From Loigolactobacillus rennini DSM 20253 (GTDB lineage: Bacteria > Bacillota > Bacilli > Lactobacillales > Lactobacillaceae), in contig NZ_AYYI01000038.1 in assembly GCF_001436505.1 (NCBI RefSeq), positions 1 to 64,000 on the forward strand: DNA of 64,000 nucleotides, written 5' to 3'. Under the pieces are notes generated by a model. It was not told where the DNA came from, searched no databases, and saw only the letters and a list, made by a program, of their open reading frames with translations. Within the stretch, counting starts at the first letter, position 1; each line of letters opens with the position of its first letter. The position numbers were made by a program, and so were the translations under genes. Positions 35,987-45,013 of the stretch are shown here, piece by piece.

Positions 35987-36628
35987 TTAAACCCGTTTGT
36001 CTTTGGGGACAATGTGACCAATGGTATCTGGACCAACGCACGCTGCATTTGCTTCGTCAACATCAATATGCATCTCTAAAACAAAATTTGGGTTAGGGCG
36101 TGCAATTACATCATCGTAAATTGTCCGCCGGCCGTCAGTTTCAATGGCTACTTCTACCGTTTCACCATATTTAACGCCAAAACGTTCAGCGTCCTTATCA
36201 CTCATATGAATGTGCCGTTTAGCAGCAATCACACCTTGAACTGTGATTTCGCCATCATCCGTTTTAACCTTAATTGACGGTGTTCCTTCCAGTTCACCGG
36301 ATAACCGAGTTGGCACCGTAATTCCGAGCTGACGTGCATCTGAACGTGCAATTTCAACTTGAGAATGTTTACGGCAAGGTCCCATTACCCGAACATGCGG
36401 AATTTCATTTCCAGTTGGTCCCACAATGGTAACAACCTGTTTTGCTGCGTATTCTTTAGGTTGTGTCAACCATTTCCGTGGCGCAATTTCTTCATGCGGA
36501 AAAAGTGTTTTATAATCAGCTTCAGTTAAATGCACATGGTGGTTAGAAACTGCTACCGGAATACCAGGTTCCATTTCTTCTTTAACGATTCTACGAATAA
36601 TTTTTCGTAATTCTTCTTCGTTCATCAT
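35987..36628 (-). CDS. pduL: Phosphate propanoyltransferase
   Basis: A 213-aa PduL-type phosphotransacylase with zinc-site motifs VSNHHVHLTEADY and AAKRHIHMSDKDAE. It converts propionyl-CoA and phosphate to propionyl phosphate and recycles CoA within the compartment. The N-terminus MNEEELRKIIRRIVKEEM is a canonical encapsulation-peptide helix. It starts at the first or second of two adjacent ATGs and lies between pduJ and eutJ. Confidence 0.94.
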   Translation of the reverse strand: MMNEEELRKIIRRIVKEEMEPGIPVAVSNHHVHLTEADYKTLFPHEEIAPRKWLTQPKEYAAKQVVTIVGPTGNEIPHVRVMGPCRKHSQVEIARSDARQLGITVPTRLSGELEGTPSIKVKTDDGEITVQGVIAAKRHIHMSDKDAERFGVKYGETVEVAIETDGRRTIYDDVIARPNPNFVLEMHIDVDEANAACVGPDTIGHIVPKDKRV

Positions 36629-36651
36629 TCAATCCGCCGTTTCTATCTAAA

Positions 36652-36933
36652 TTATTTTTGTGTGCTTGTTGGCAAAATCTTTTCAACATCACTGTGTGGA
36701 CGAGGAATGACATAAGAGGCATAAACGTCACCGACTTGTTCCGCTGAAGAAGTTCCTGCGTCAACTGATGCTTTAACCGCACCAACATCCCCACGTACCA
36801 TAACAGTGACTAAGCCAGAACCAATCCGTTCATAGCCAGTTAAAGTAACATTAGCTGCTTTAACCATTGCATCTGCTGCTTCAATTGCTGCGACTAAACC
36901 TTTTGTTTCAACCATACCTAATGCGTTATTCAT
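36652..36933 (-). CDS. pduJ: PduJ-type hexameric shell protein
   Basis: A 93-aa single-BMC-domain protein ([52 protein letters not shown]). It forms hexagonal shell tiles with a central pore. It is very similar to the pduA product at 44434-44751 but lacks that protein's C-terminal extension. Its position after pduK marks it as pduJ. AGGAGG precedes the ATG. Confidence 0.93.
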   Translation of the reverse strand: MNNALGMVETKGLVAAIEAADAMVKAANVTLTGYERIGSGLVTVMVRGDVGAVKASVDAGTSSAEQVGDVYASYVIPRPHSDVEKILPTSTQK

Positions 36934-36991
36934 TATGATAACCTCCTAATAATTTAAAACCTTTAATTTTGCCACAAGGGCAAGTTGTTCC

Positions 36992-37510
36992 CTATTTTTG
37001 TGTTGATTCGTCTGAATTTCCAGCATCCAATTCCTTAAAGTGAATGCACGAAGCACGCGGTTCACCTTTCTTACGTGGACAAGCTGGATCATGACACAAA
37101 TTACAAGTGTAAGTCGGTTTTTTCGGCTTCTCTACTGTTACTTGTTTGTCGTCAGTTTGTTCAGGTGTCGGCTCTTCTATTGTCTTATCAGCTTTAGTCG
37201 GCACTGTTGACTTCTTTTTGTCTAATGGTTTTGAGGCGTGTGGTAAAAATACCGGCGCTACGTCGGTTGCTAAACGTGGAATCACTTTAGATGTAACGAA
37301 TAAATGATCCTGCTGTGCTTGTGCTTTACCTGCTGTCACACTGGCTTGAACGGCACCAACATCCCCAGTTACTTTAATGGTTAACCAACCAGAACCACGG
37401 GCACGTTGTACGCCTTTAATGATGACGTCTGCCGTTTTTGTCATAATGTCAGCCACGTTAACTGCACAGGCATATCCGACTACTTCTACCATGCCAAGTG
37501 CTTTACTCAT
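36992..37510 (-). CDS. pduK: PduK-type shell protein with C-terminal cysteine motif
   Basis: A 172-aa protein with an N-terminal BMC domain (residues 1-90), a low-complexity Lys/Thr/Pro/Glu-rich linker, and a C-terminal cysteine-rich tail CNLCHDPACPRKKGEPRASC that may hold an Fe-S cluster or zinc. PduK is a minor shell protein. The start overlaps pduH by 8 bp, with AAGGAGG upstream. Confidence 0.92.
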   Translation of the reverse strand: MSKALGMVEVVGYACAVNVADIMTKTADVIIKGVQRARGSGWLTIKVTGDVGAVQASVTAGKAQAQQDHLFVTSKVIPRLATDVAPVFLPHASKPLDKKKSTVPTKADKTIEEPTPEQTDDKQVTVEKPKKPTYTCNLCHDPACPRKKGEPRASCIHFKELDAGNSDESTQK

Positions 37511-37856
37511 TTCTGGTTTCCTCCTTTATGACCTTAAACGGCACACCTTTAACTAAACGTGCAGCATTAGCACCTAAAGCGCGTAATTTCCGCACATCAC
37601 CCCAAGTTTCCGAAAACAATGGCTGATCCTCAGGTAAATTTTTGTAATGAACGTCAATGTGTTGTTGATCATAAGCGATCCCTACAGATAGCGGTGACGC
37701 AATTGCTGCTTCATGCGCAATGTGCGCCAAAGTCCCTGTGCGATCAATTGTCCGCACTGCATAAGGAATCTGCTCTTCTTCAATACCATAAAGCAACGGC
37801 TGCAAACGTTGATCGGAAAAACCACTAGCAATTAAAATGACGGGTTTTACTGTCAT
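37503..37856 (-). CDS. pduH: Diol dehydratase reactivase small subunit
   Basis: A 117-aa protein of the PduH/DdrB family (KPVILIASGFSDQRLQPLLYG at the N-terminus; LRALGANAARLVKG near the C-terminus). Together with PduG it exchanges damaged cobalamin on inactivated diol dehydratase using ATP. It starts 4 bp after the pduG stop and overlaps pduK. Confidence 0.92.
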   Translation of the reverse strand: MTVKPVILIASGFSDQRLQPLLYGIEEEQIPYAVRTIDRTGTLAHIAHEAAIASPLSVGIAYDQQHIDVHYKNLPEDQPLFSETWGDVRKLRALGANAARLVKGVPFKVIKEETRNE

Positions 37857-37860
37857 CCGC

Positions 37861-39693
37861 TTACCCCCTTACTTCATTGGCGTACCGTAAAATTAAACCA
37901 GTAGCCACTGCATTACGTGGTCCTTCAATCGATCGTACATTGCCCCGGCCAGCAACAAGATTATAATGCGATAGGGCATCAGTCACTAGCTGTGGAATTT
38001 CAAAATCAAGTGCAGAACCGCCAACAATCACGACAAACGGAATATCACGAATGTTGCCTGTTGGACTAACGTGTTTTAATGCCCGAATTGCATTGGTTAC
38101 AAAAACACGTTTCTTCGCTGTTTGCCGAACTAGGCGGATTTTTTCAATTGACAAATCACCTGGCACCGGCTCATACCCCGTTGGTTTAACCACTACTGTT
38201 TTAGCAAAAATATCTGCTGGCAGTGCTTTTTCAAAGAATTGAACCGAACCATCCTCATGCCGTAATTGAAACAGATTCTCAACCTTAGCTAATGGGTAGC
38301 GTTTAATATCTTCTGCTAAATACAAATCATCTAAGCCTAATTCAGAGTTAATGATCATAGTGACCATGTCACCAGCACCAGCTAAATGAATTGCCATAAT
38401 TTTATCTTGCTGATTGATAATCGACGCATCCGTTGAACCAGCACCCAAGTCCAATAATGCAACTGGCTTGCTAGTTCCTGGGGTAGTTAAAGCCCCCATA
38501 ATCGCTGCTTCAGCTTCAGCACCACCGATATCTACTTTAACTTTCATTTCTTCTTCAATGGCTTTAGCAATGCGAGACATTTGCAAGCGGTCTGACTTAA
38601 CCATAGAAGCAATGCCAACCGCTTGCTCCATCGAAAACTCGCCTGCCAAACCACCACGAACGTTGATTGGAACAGATGTATTGATCGCAAGCAAATCTTG
38701 AATAGCGATATCCGTTAACTTTTTATCCGTTAATTCCGCCATAGTTTGCCGCACCCGCTCTAACATCCCACCGATATTTGTACCTGCTTCACCAGTTACA
38801 TCATCAATGGTGTCAAAACTCGAAATCACTTGCATAATCTTTTCAGCACCATCAGAAATTCCGATTTTTTCTGTCCGGCCGTGATCACCGTGAATTTCTA
38901 AAGTTCCAGCTGGGATAACCCGGGCCTTAACGTCACCTTTAGGCGTTTTGATAACAACTGCAGAACGATTGCCAATTAAAGCCCGTGCCACAGGAACAAT
39001 ATTCTTAGTCTCTTTGGAATTTAGGCCAAAGACAGTGGCAATGCCATATGGATTAGACAATTGCGAAATTACACGGCCCTGATCAGCCACCTCAACTGCG
39101 GCCAACATGTCGACTGGTACTTTATCTAAAAAGGCAACTTCATCAACAATTGGCATTTTATGTGTTAAGCGGTTATTGACCAAGACACCATCATCGCCTT
39201 GCATAATAGCGGCAGTCACTTTATAACCACAACCGATATACATATTGATCAATTTAGCTGCATCAGCAAAATCAACACTACGTGGAATTAGCACAATGTA
39301 GCTGCGCTGTTTGTCTGTTTGTTTAATCAGATCAACGATACTGATCGTATAACCAATACCTAGACCTAAGCCACCTGGTGTTCTTGGATTGTGTCCGATC
39401 ATCGTTGATTCAGTAATAATTGTTTCCGTGATGGTCTCCATTGCTACGTCACCAATAACTGGTGTAGCTTCATTAATCCGAATTAAATCAATATCATCAG
39501 TGGTTAAACTTGTTTTTTGCAAGATGCTGTTCAATGCTGTACGAATGCCAATTAAGTTGCGTAACGTGCCTTTAATCCCGGTAGTTTCTGCAATATCTGA
39601 CGCGATAAAATGACTGTTACCGTCCGTGCCAACATCTGCTAAAGCAACTTCGGTTGATGAGTTCCCGACATCGACACCAATTATTTTTTTCAT
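37861..39693 (-). CDS. pduG: Diol dehydratase reactivase large subunit
   Basis: A 610-aa PduG/DdrA ATPase. The ASKHA-like N-terminus is MKKIIGVDVGNSSTEVALAD, with ALLDLGAGSTDASI and VVIVGGSALDFEIPQL further on. It reactivates diol/glycerol dehydratase after mechanism-based inactivation. GGAGGAG lies 5 nt before the ATG at 39693; upstream in-frame starts lack a site. A 95-bp gap separates it from pduE. Confidence 0.95.
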   Translation of the reverse strand: MKKIIGVDVGNSSTEVALADVGTDGNSHFIASDIAETTGIKGTLRNLIGIRTALNSILQKTSLTTDDIDLIRINEATPVIGDVAMETITETIITESTMIGHNPRTPGGLGLGIGYTISIVDLIKQTDKQRSYIVLIPRSVDFADAAKLINMYIGCGYKVTAAIMQGDDGVLVNNRLTHKMPIVDEVAFLDKVPVDMLAAVEVADQGRVISQLSNPYGIATVFGLNSKETKNIVPVARALIGNRSAVVIKTPKGDVKARVIPAGTLEIHGDHGRTEKIGISDGAEKIMQVISSFDTIDDVTGEAGTNIGGMLERVRQTMAELTDKKLTDIAIQDLLAINTSVPINVRGGLAGEFSMEQAVGIASMVKSDRLQMSRIAKAIEEEMKVKVDIGGAEAEAAIMGALTTPGTSKPVALLDLGAGSTDASIINQQDKIMAIHLAGAGDMVTMIINSELGLDDLYLAEDIKRYPLAKVENLFQLRHEDGSVQFFEKALPADIFAKTVVVKPTGYEPVPGDLSIEKIRLVRQTAKKRVFVTNAIRALKHVSPTGNIRDIPFVVIVGGSALDFEIPQLVTDALSHYNLVAGRGNVRSIEGPRNAVATGLILRYANEVRG

Positions 39694-39788
39694 GAGAACT
39701 CCTCCTACTAACATCAATACCGTTAATTGCTAAAAAGTGAGTAATAATGGGCGGATTAGCTGTTAAACTAACCTGCTGACATTAAAAA

Positions 39789-40316
39789 TTAATTATCACC
39801 CTTTAGCTTTTTACGGCTTTCGTAGTATTTGGCTGCTTCACGGAACCATGAAGCACAAATTGGTGCATTATATTCATCTTCTAATTCTTGAGCAATATCT
39901 TCTAAATCTTGCTTTGATGACCGGTATGGCCGTAATGCACCATACATTGCCAAAATTTTATCATCCGGAATGGCCGTCAATTCTGCTGCCCGGGCAAAAT
40001 TCTTTTGAATAGCAGGCCGCCCAGCTGCTTTGGCAATCTCACCTTGTCGCTGCAACGTTTCCCGCGTAATCCGCAGATCATCTGCCTTAACGTTACCCTT
40101 CATGACATTATCTAAATTGATTTCATCTAAGCCCTTACCGCTAGGAGATTTAATCATTTCTGGATGTTTGGAAAATAACGGATAATCTGAAGTGTTTAAC
40201 GTTTTTTGTTGACTTGCAGTTGGTGTTGCTGTTCGTTGCTTGTCTGTTTGGCCACTAGTTTGTTCTTGCTGCATTTGTGCCATAATCTTTTTTACTAAGT
40301 CATCCATTTCTGCCAT
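39789..40316 (-). CDS. pduE: Propanediol/glycerol dehydratase small subunit
   Basis: A 175-aa gamma subunit of B12-dependent diol dehydratase. The N-terminus MAEMDDLVKKIMAQMQQE forms a short helix resembling a targeting peptide, followed by a Gln/Thr/Ser-rich linker and the conserved domain (SGKGLDEINLDNVMKG, RLRPYRSS-like ALRPYRSSKQ). An AGGAGG site lies before the ATG, 11 bp after pduD. Confidence 0.95.
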   Translation of the reverse strand: MAEMDDLVKKIMAQMQQEQTSGQTDKQRTATPTASQQKTLNTSDYPLFSKHPEMIKSPSGKGLDEINLDNVMKGNVKADDLRITRETLQRQGEIAKAAGRPAIQKNFARAAELTAIPDDKILAMYGALRPYRSSKQDLEDIAQELEDEYNAPICASWFREAAKYYESRKKLKGDN

Positions 40317-40327
40317 ATTTACACCTC

Positions 40328-41038
40328 CTAGTCAAAAGAAACTTCAATTTCATCAGCCGGCTTGCCGATAACGACAAATTTAGTTTCACGAATATGCATT
40401 AAAGCTGACAATGCTTGGTACTGTACTCGTGCCATTTGGTCATTAACTGTCGGTACTGGTACTGGCGATTCACCTTTTGCATATTTTGCTGCATTTTTCC
40501 CAATTGCCCGGTAAGTATCCAACGTAATCACCGGTGCTTGTGGGAACAATTCTAAATTAGACAACGGTTCTTGGTCCGCCTGGTGAATAATTGCTGTTCC
40601 TTTAGACTGGATCGAAATGCCGATACCAGAACCAGATAACTTATCTGCCTCCACACCGCCAAAAGAAACATCTGAAGTCCGGTAAATTTTAACTACCCGG
40701 GCGTGAAGACCTTCTTCTTCAATACCCGCAATAACTTGCCGCAAAACTTCTTTATGATCTAATCCAGTGAGTGTATGGGTTAAATGTTCAGCAAAACCAG
40801 GCTCTACGCCAATGACAACTTCATCTTTAGAAGTTCCTGGCTTAGCGACACCAACGTGTTTAAACCAAGATAATTGTTTAGGTGCCTCAGTGTTTTCTGG
40901 TTTAGCGGCAACTTGGGTCGCTGTTGCCGTTTGTCCGCCATCTTTATTGCTAAAATCGATCTTAGTCTCATCTGTATTGACTTCGCGCAAAACATCTTTA
41001 ATGATGGCACGCAATAGCGATTCATCAATTTCTGCCAT
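40328..41038 (-). CDS. pduD: Propanediol/glycerol dehydratase medium subunit
   Basis: A 236-aa beta subunit of diol dehydratase. The N-terminal amphipathic helix [20 protein letters not shown] is the classical PduD encapsulation signal, followed by a linker of about 40 residues. The core contains [32 protein letters not shown] and [25 protein letters not shown] precedes the start. Confidence 0.95.
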   Translation of the reverse strand: MAEIDESLLRAIIKDVLREVNTDETKIDFSNKDGGQTATATQVAAKPENTEAPKQLSWFKHVGVAKPGTSKDEVVIGVEPGFAEHLTHTLTGLDHKEVLRQVIAGIEEEGLHARVVKIYRTSDVSFGGVEADKLSGSGIGISIQSKGTAIIHQADQEPLSNLELFPQAPVITLDTYRAIGKNAAKYAKGESPVPVPTVNDQMARVQYQALSALMHIRETKFVVIGKPADEIEVSFD

Positions 41039-41109
41039 GTTATTTCCTCCTTCATTAATCAGGTTCGATTCTTTGATTTATTGGCTCAATTAATTTTTAA
41101 ACAGTCCGT

Positions 41110-42786
41110 TTATAATTTGGCATTTTTACCATCAACAGCAAACGGTAGATCTTTAATCCGTTCCCATTCATCGGTATCTTCCCAAAGACGGTAACCTGTA
41201 CCTGGGCCTTTATAATCATTTGAATCATTAATTGCGGAAATAACATTCCAGTTTTCATCAAAGATCGCAGATGTCTGTAAGAAATCACCAGCCAAGCGTT
41301 GTTGTAATAAATTCAAGTAAGACTTAGCGACGTCAGTGAAACCGTGATTATAAAGCGCTTTGACAACATCTACACCAGTTACACCGCGGTCCAAAAGGTC
41401 CTGTGCCCCTTTCATATCCGCGACCATATCCCGGTCTGGCATATCTTTTGATGTATCCGCGTAAGTAGCTGCCTCAACTTCTTCATCTGTAATCTTAGGT
41501 AATCCAAGATCTTCAAACACAGCTTGGATGGCTTTAGCCGCATAGTTACGTGCTTTAATAATGTCTTCTTCTTCAACTGGGTGTAATCCACCATTAACCG
41601 CCAGATCACGTTCCCAAACGTAATAATCATCGTAATCATGTGCATCAGCGTTGGAACCAGCGAAAGTATTATCGTAGTTTGGCGTTGTGGAATAACCAGA
41701 AGAAATGTAATCAGTACCGGCAATGAACTGGCCAATCATCCGTTCAGTCCGCCGCATATCAGAGTGACTGAAAGCTTGGTCATTTGCAGAAGCACATTCA
41801 AGGTCAACCATCATGCAAACTAAGTTTTCGCCTAGTACCGAGCGAATACCAGATGGAACAGAGCCTGGAATTCCGATGCAACTAACACCACCATTTTGCA
41901 GTCCTTGAACACCTGAAGCTTTGGTTAACAAAATGCAACGGCATTCTAGGTAAAGCATGGATTTTCCTTCGGCATGGCCCATCATAACTTCGGAACCTGA
42001 ACCCGAAGTGAACCGCATCTTTAAGCCCCGAGAAGCATAGCATGAAGCTAAAAAGCCTTTGGACCATGGTGTATCGTCACCATCAGTAAAGACTGAATCA
42101 GTCCCATAAACTGAAATTGTTTCAGCATAAGCAGTGAAACCACGCATACCCAAACTCAATTCAGCTGCTTCTTCAACAGAGCATTGTGTCAATACACCTG
42201 GCCGTGCAGATTGTGCACCGGTTGTAATCGCAATCGCATTCAAAGGTGCATAACGTGCAATCGCGGTAGTTGTTTCTTGCTCTGGGAAACCACGTAAAGC
42301 CGCATCAGCTGCATCAGCTGCAATTTGAACTGGATTGTCACGAATGTTAGTGACATGTCCTTGTGTTGCTGGCGTTCGCCGCGGCCGCATTTTTTGTGCT
42401 GCCATGATCATTTCTGCAAAATTTAATTTGCTAACAATTTCTTCCAATTTTGCTGGTGTACAAGCCGAGGTAATTTTAACAATTTCTTGCCGGCCAACAT
42501 TTGGATCACAAAGCATGTTTGCAATTTTGACGGAATCCATTTTAACGACTTCTTCAGCATGCTCTAAATCAATCCCATATTTAGCAATGTAGAGATCGAT
42601 CAAATCAAAATCATCACGTTTTTTACCATCTAATTCGGTGACGACACCGTTTTCAATTTTAATAGACGGTTTGGGATCATTAGGGCCCATCATTGCGATA
42701 AAACCTTCTTCAGGCCATTCTTTAACAAAGCCATCTAGATGAACGGGCCGTTTTTCCAATTCCGCAAATCGTTGTTGCCGTTTCAA
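41110..42786 (-). CDS. pduC: Propanediol/glycerol dehydratase large subunit
   Basis: The 558-aa catalytic alpha subunit of the adenosylcobalamin-dependent diol/glycerol dehydratase, near the usual 554-558 aa. Conserved substrate and base-on B12 regions include TNIRDNPVQIAADAADAALRG, SGSGSEVMMGHAEGKSMLYLE and CASANDQAFSHSDMRR (quoted as separate short motifs). It dehydrates 1,2-propanediol to propionaldehyde, and glycerol to 3-hydroxypropionaldehyde. The start codon is TTG at 42786, spaced 7 nt from AAAGGAGG; no ATG fits. It lies between the second pduB-type gene and pduD. Confidence 0.97.
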   Translation of the reverse strand: MKRQQRFAELEKRPVHLDGFVKEWPEEGFIAMMGPNDPKPSIKIENGVVTELDGKKRDDFDLIDLYIAKYGIDLEHAEEVVKMDSVKIANMLCDPNVGRQEIVKITSACTPAKLEEIVSKLNFAEMIMAAQKMRPRRTPATQGHVTNIRDNPVQIAADAADAALRGFPEQETTTAIARYAPLNAIAITTGAQSARPGVLTQCSVEEAAELSLGMRGFTAYAETISVYGTDSVFTDGDDTPWSKGFLASCYASRGLKMRFTSGSGSEVMMGHAEGKSMLYLECRCILLTKASGVQGLQNGGVSCIGIPGSVPSGIRSVLGENLVCMMVDLECASANDQAFSHSDMRRTERMIGQFIAGTDYISSGYSTTPNYDNTFAGSNADAHDYDDYYVWERDLAVNGGLHPVEEEDIIKARNYAAKAIQAVFEDLGLPKITDEEVEAATYADTSKDMPDRDMVADMKGAQDLLDRGVTGVDVVKALYNHGFTDVAKSYLNLLQQRLAGDFLQTSAIFDENWNVISAINDSNDYKGPGTGYRLWEDTDEWERIKDLPFAVDGKNAKL

Positions 42787-42865
42787 ATATAGTTCCTCCT
42801 TTTAATCAAAGTAAGGATTTGACTAACCAATAAAATTATGTTGAATCACACGTTCATATTTGAAA

Positions 42866-43588
42866 TTAAATGTATGACGGAAATTCATTAGTCGGTTCTT
42901 CGTTACTTAAATTTTTCAATAAAATTTTGCCAATTTCGCGTGCTGCAATGACAGACTGCCGCACTGCGCCTGAATCACCTGAGATGTGAGTGATCACTTC
43001 ATTGGAGAAGCTAGTCCCATGGTTAGGCGAGGCAACGGATAATACATTAACATTTGCTGCCTTAACTGCCGTATCCGCCATGATGACGCCGATCGCTGCT
43101 GGTGAACCAGAAATCAACCCATAGGCTTTACCTTCCGGTGCACCAAAAGCTTTGTGACAAGCTTGACTAGCTCTAGCAGTGTACTGTAATTCTAAATGAC
43201 CCGCCGTCGTATTATAAACATCTCCGAAAGTTTGCTTAGTCGTATCCAAAGCCACTTGAACTGCTTGGCGAACATCAGAGACATCATCGCCACCAAAAAT
43301 GATTAAAGAGCCGTGACCACCCCCGCCTTTAGTGTCACGCGGCATCTCAATATCGATTACTTCTGTATTGGTCGCTTTAACGGCAGTATCAGCTGCTAAA
43401 ATATGTGGTCCTGCACCTGTCCGTGCACCTAAAATACCAAGCGAATGATATTTTTTATCTAAATGCAATTGGGACAGAATCTGCTCGTCGACATTGGCGA
43501 TGACCAAGCCGATAGTGTCACCGGTCGCACCAGTACCGACATATTCAGACACTTTGTTTTTAACAATCGCGTCCACTGATTTTTCCAA
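42866..43588 (-). CDS. PduB-type tandem-BMC shell protein, short form
   Basis: A 240-aa trimeric (BMC-T) shell protein with two BMC domains. It is closely related to the adjacent full PduB but has an N-terminal extension about 27 residues shorter: the common core starts at EYVGTG (residue 15) rather than residue 42. Core motifs include GDTIGLVIANVD and HISGDSGAVRQSV. The start is TTG at 43588 with GGAGG 7 nt upstream. It resembles the PduB' form that enteric bacteria make from an internal start (inference). Confidence 0.9.
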   Translation of the reverse strand: MEKSVDAIVKNKVSEYVGTGATGDTIGLVIANVDEQILSQLHLDKKYHSLGILGARTGAGPHILAADTAVKATNTEVIDIEMPRDTKGGGGHGSLIIFGGDDVSDVRQAVQVALDTTKQTFGDVYNTTAGHLELQYTARASQACHKAFGAPEGKAYGLISGSPAAIGVIMADTAVKAANVNVLSVASPNHGTSFSNEVITHISGDSGAVRQSVIAAREIGKILLKNLSNEEPTNEFPSYI

Positions 43589-43633
43589 ATTGTCACCTCC
43601 AATTATTTATCTAAGCGCTTAACTTTTAGCTAA

Positions 43634-44434
43634 TTAAATGTAGGATGGGTAGTCATTTTTAGGCTCACTACCTAAGGTACTCAACAATTTGATCCCGACA
43701 TCACGCGCAGTCACTACTGCTTGACGAACTGCACCTGAATCACCACTAATGTGGATCATAGCTTCATTAGTCAAACTAGTCCCCTTGCCTGGGGAAGCAT
43801 AAGCAATAATATCAACGTTAGCTGCTTTAGCCGCAATATCCGCCATGATAACGCCAATACCAGCTGGTGCACCACAAACAAGCCCATAAGCACGGCCAAT
43901 CGGTGCACCAAACGCTTTTTGACAAGCAAAACTCGCTCGTGCGGTATATTGCATTTCAATATCGCCGGCATCATTGGTATAAATATCGCCAAACATTTTT
44001 GGCGTCTGCGCTAAAGCTACCTCGACTGCACGGCGGACATCGGAAACATCTTCACCACCAATGGTGATTAAAGAACCGTGGCCAGCACCAGTTTTAGTAT
44101 CACGTGGCATTTCTACAGAGATAATAGCCGTATTTGTCGCTTTGACTGCAACATCTGTTGCCATCACTTGTGGACTTGCGCCAGTACGTGCGGAGATAAC
44201 GCCAATGGACCGGTATTTTTTATCTAAATTCATTTTTTCTGCCAAATTAGCATCCACATTAGCAATCACTAAACCGATCGTGTCGCCAATCGGTGCTGTC
44301 CCAACAAATTCCGTCAGCGCCTGGCCCTTTGCTTTCAAAGCATTGGACCCGCTTTCAGCTTCAGTTGGCTTGTTGGCCAAGATCCGTGACATCACACGGT
44401 CAACAATTTCATTTTCGTTTTTCATAGCTATCAC
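43634..44434 (-). CDS. pduB: PduB tandem-BMC shell protein, full-length form
   Basis: A 263-266 aa BMC-T trimeric shell protein. Its N-terminal extension (KNENEIVDRVMSRILANK) forms an amphipathic helix of the kind that links the enzymatic core to the shell in PduB. Two BMC domains follow (EFVGTAPIGDTIGLVIANVD and HISGDSGAVRQAVVTARDVG). The GTG at 44434 overlaps the pduA stop by one base; an ATG three codons later (44425) is the alternative. Neither has a clear ribosome binding site, so coupling to pduA translation is likely. Confidence 0.92.
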   Translation of the reverse strand: MIAMKNENEIVDRVMSRILANKPTEAESGSNALKAKGQALTEFVGTAPIGDTIGLVIANVDANLAEKMNLDKKYRSIGVISARTGASPQVMATDVAVKATNTAIISVEMPRDTKTGAGHGSLITIGGEDVSDVRRAVEVALAQTPKMFGDIYTNDAGDIEMQYTARASFACQKAFGAPIGRAYGLVCGAPAGIGVIMADIAAKAANVDIIAYASPGKGTSLTNEAMIHISGDSGAVRQAVVTARDVGIKLLSTLGSEPKNDYPSYI

Positions 44435-44751
44435 TAATCATTTTCAATATTGATGTCGCCATTACCAATTGCCCCTGCAGCCGGTAAAATCTTTTCAACA
44501 TCGGTATGAGGACGTGGAATAACGTAGTTGGAAATAACTTCGCCAACATTTTCACCAGCAGTTACACCCGCATCTACGGCTGCTTTTACTGCGCCAACGT
44601 CGCCGCGTACCATAACCGTCACAAGGCCTTGCCCAATTTTTTCTTGTCCAGTTAATTCAACATTTGCTGCTTTAACCATTGCATCTGCTGCTTCAATCGA
44701 CGCGACTAATCCGCGTGTTTCAATTAAACCTAAAGCTTCTTGTTGCATCAT
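44434..44751 (-). CDS. pduA: PduA-type hexameric shell protein
   Basis: A 105-aa single-BMC-domain protein ([52 protein letters not shown]) with a short acidic C-terminal tail. It is the first gene of the operon, forms the major shell hexamers and gates substrate passage. TAGGAGG precedes two consecutive ATGs. The upstream region carries an activator-type promoter and a cre site. Confidence 0.94.
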   Translation of the reverse strand: MMQQEALGLIETRGLVASIEAADAMVKAANVELTGQEKIGQGLVTVMVRGDVGAVKAAVDAGVTAGENVGEVISNYVIPRPHTDVEKILPAAGAIGNGDINIEND

Positions 44752-44773
44752 AATTCCTCCTAAAATTGGATTA

Positions 44774-44787
44774 TGTAACTGTTTACA
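44774..44787 (-). promoter_or_regulatory. cre (CcpA) site at the pduA promoter
   Basis: The minus strand reads TGTAAACAGTTACA, 13 of 14 cre consensus positions and nearly palindromic. It begins at the predicted transcription start, so catabolite repression of the pdu operon is expected. Confidence 0.6.
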
Positions 44788-44793
44788 TTATTT

Positions 44794-44799
44794 AGTATA
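44794..44799 (-). promoter_or_regulatory. -10 box of the pdu operon promoter
   Basis: TATACT on the minus strand about 43 nt before the pduA start. No recognisable -35 is seen at 17 nt, as expected if PocR activates it. Confidence 0.5.
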
Positions 44800-44889
44800 A
44801 AACAAATTATTATCACATTTTTGTCGTATTTATTGCTAACGGCCTAATTTTAATTTGTACTATTTTAAGTTACAGTTTTTAATTTTTTT

Positions 44890-44948
44890 GGTTTCAAGAC
44901 TAATGTAAAGGGTTTACTAACAGGTAAATTCGATCTATACTGGTTTAC
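44890..44948. promoter_or_regulatory. Phased GGTTTMC repeats, candidate PocR sites
   Basis: GGTTTC at 44890, GGTTTAC at 44911 and GGTTTAC at 44942 occur in the same orientation, spaced 21 and 31 bp (about two and three helical turns), between pduA and pocR. AraC-type activators commonly use direct repeats. Binding is inferred. Confidence 0.35.
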
Positions 44949-44972
44949 AAGTTTATAAATATCTTGTTAAAT
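44944..44972 (+). promoter_or_regulatory. Possible pocR promoter
   Basis: TTTACA, a 17-bp spacer, then TTAAAT. The -35 overlaps the last GGTTTAC repeat, which could allow autoregulation. A weaker cre-like sequence (12 of 14) follows at 44972-44985. Confidence 0.35.
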
Positions 44973-45013
44973 GTAAGCAAAAACATTACAAAATGCGCTG
45001 GAGGTAATTCACG

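Noticed and set aside
44752-45013. Cobalamin riboswitch upstream of pduA
   Set aside because: No B12-box-like sequence was found; the region holds promoter, cre and repeats only.
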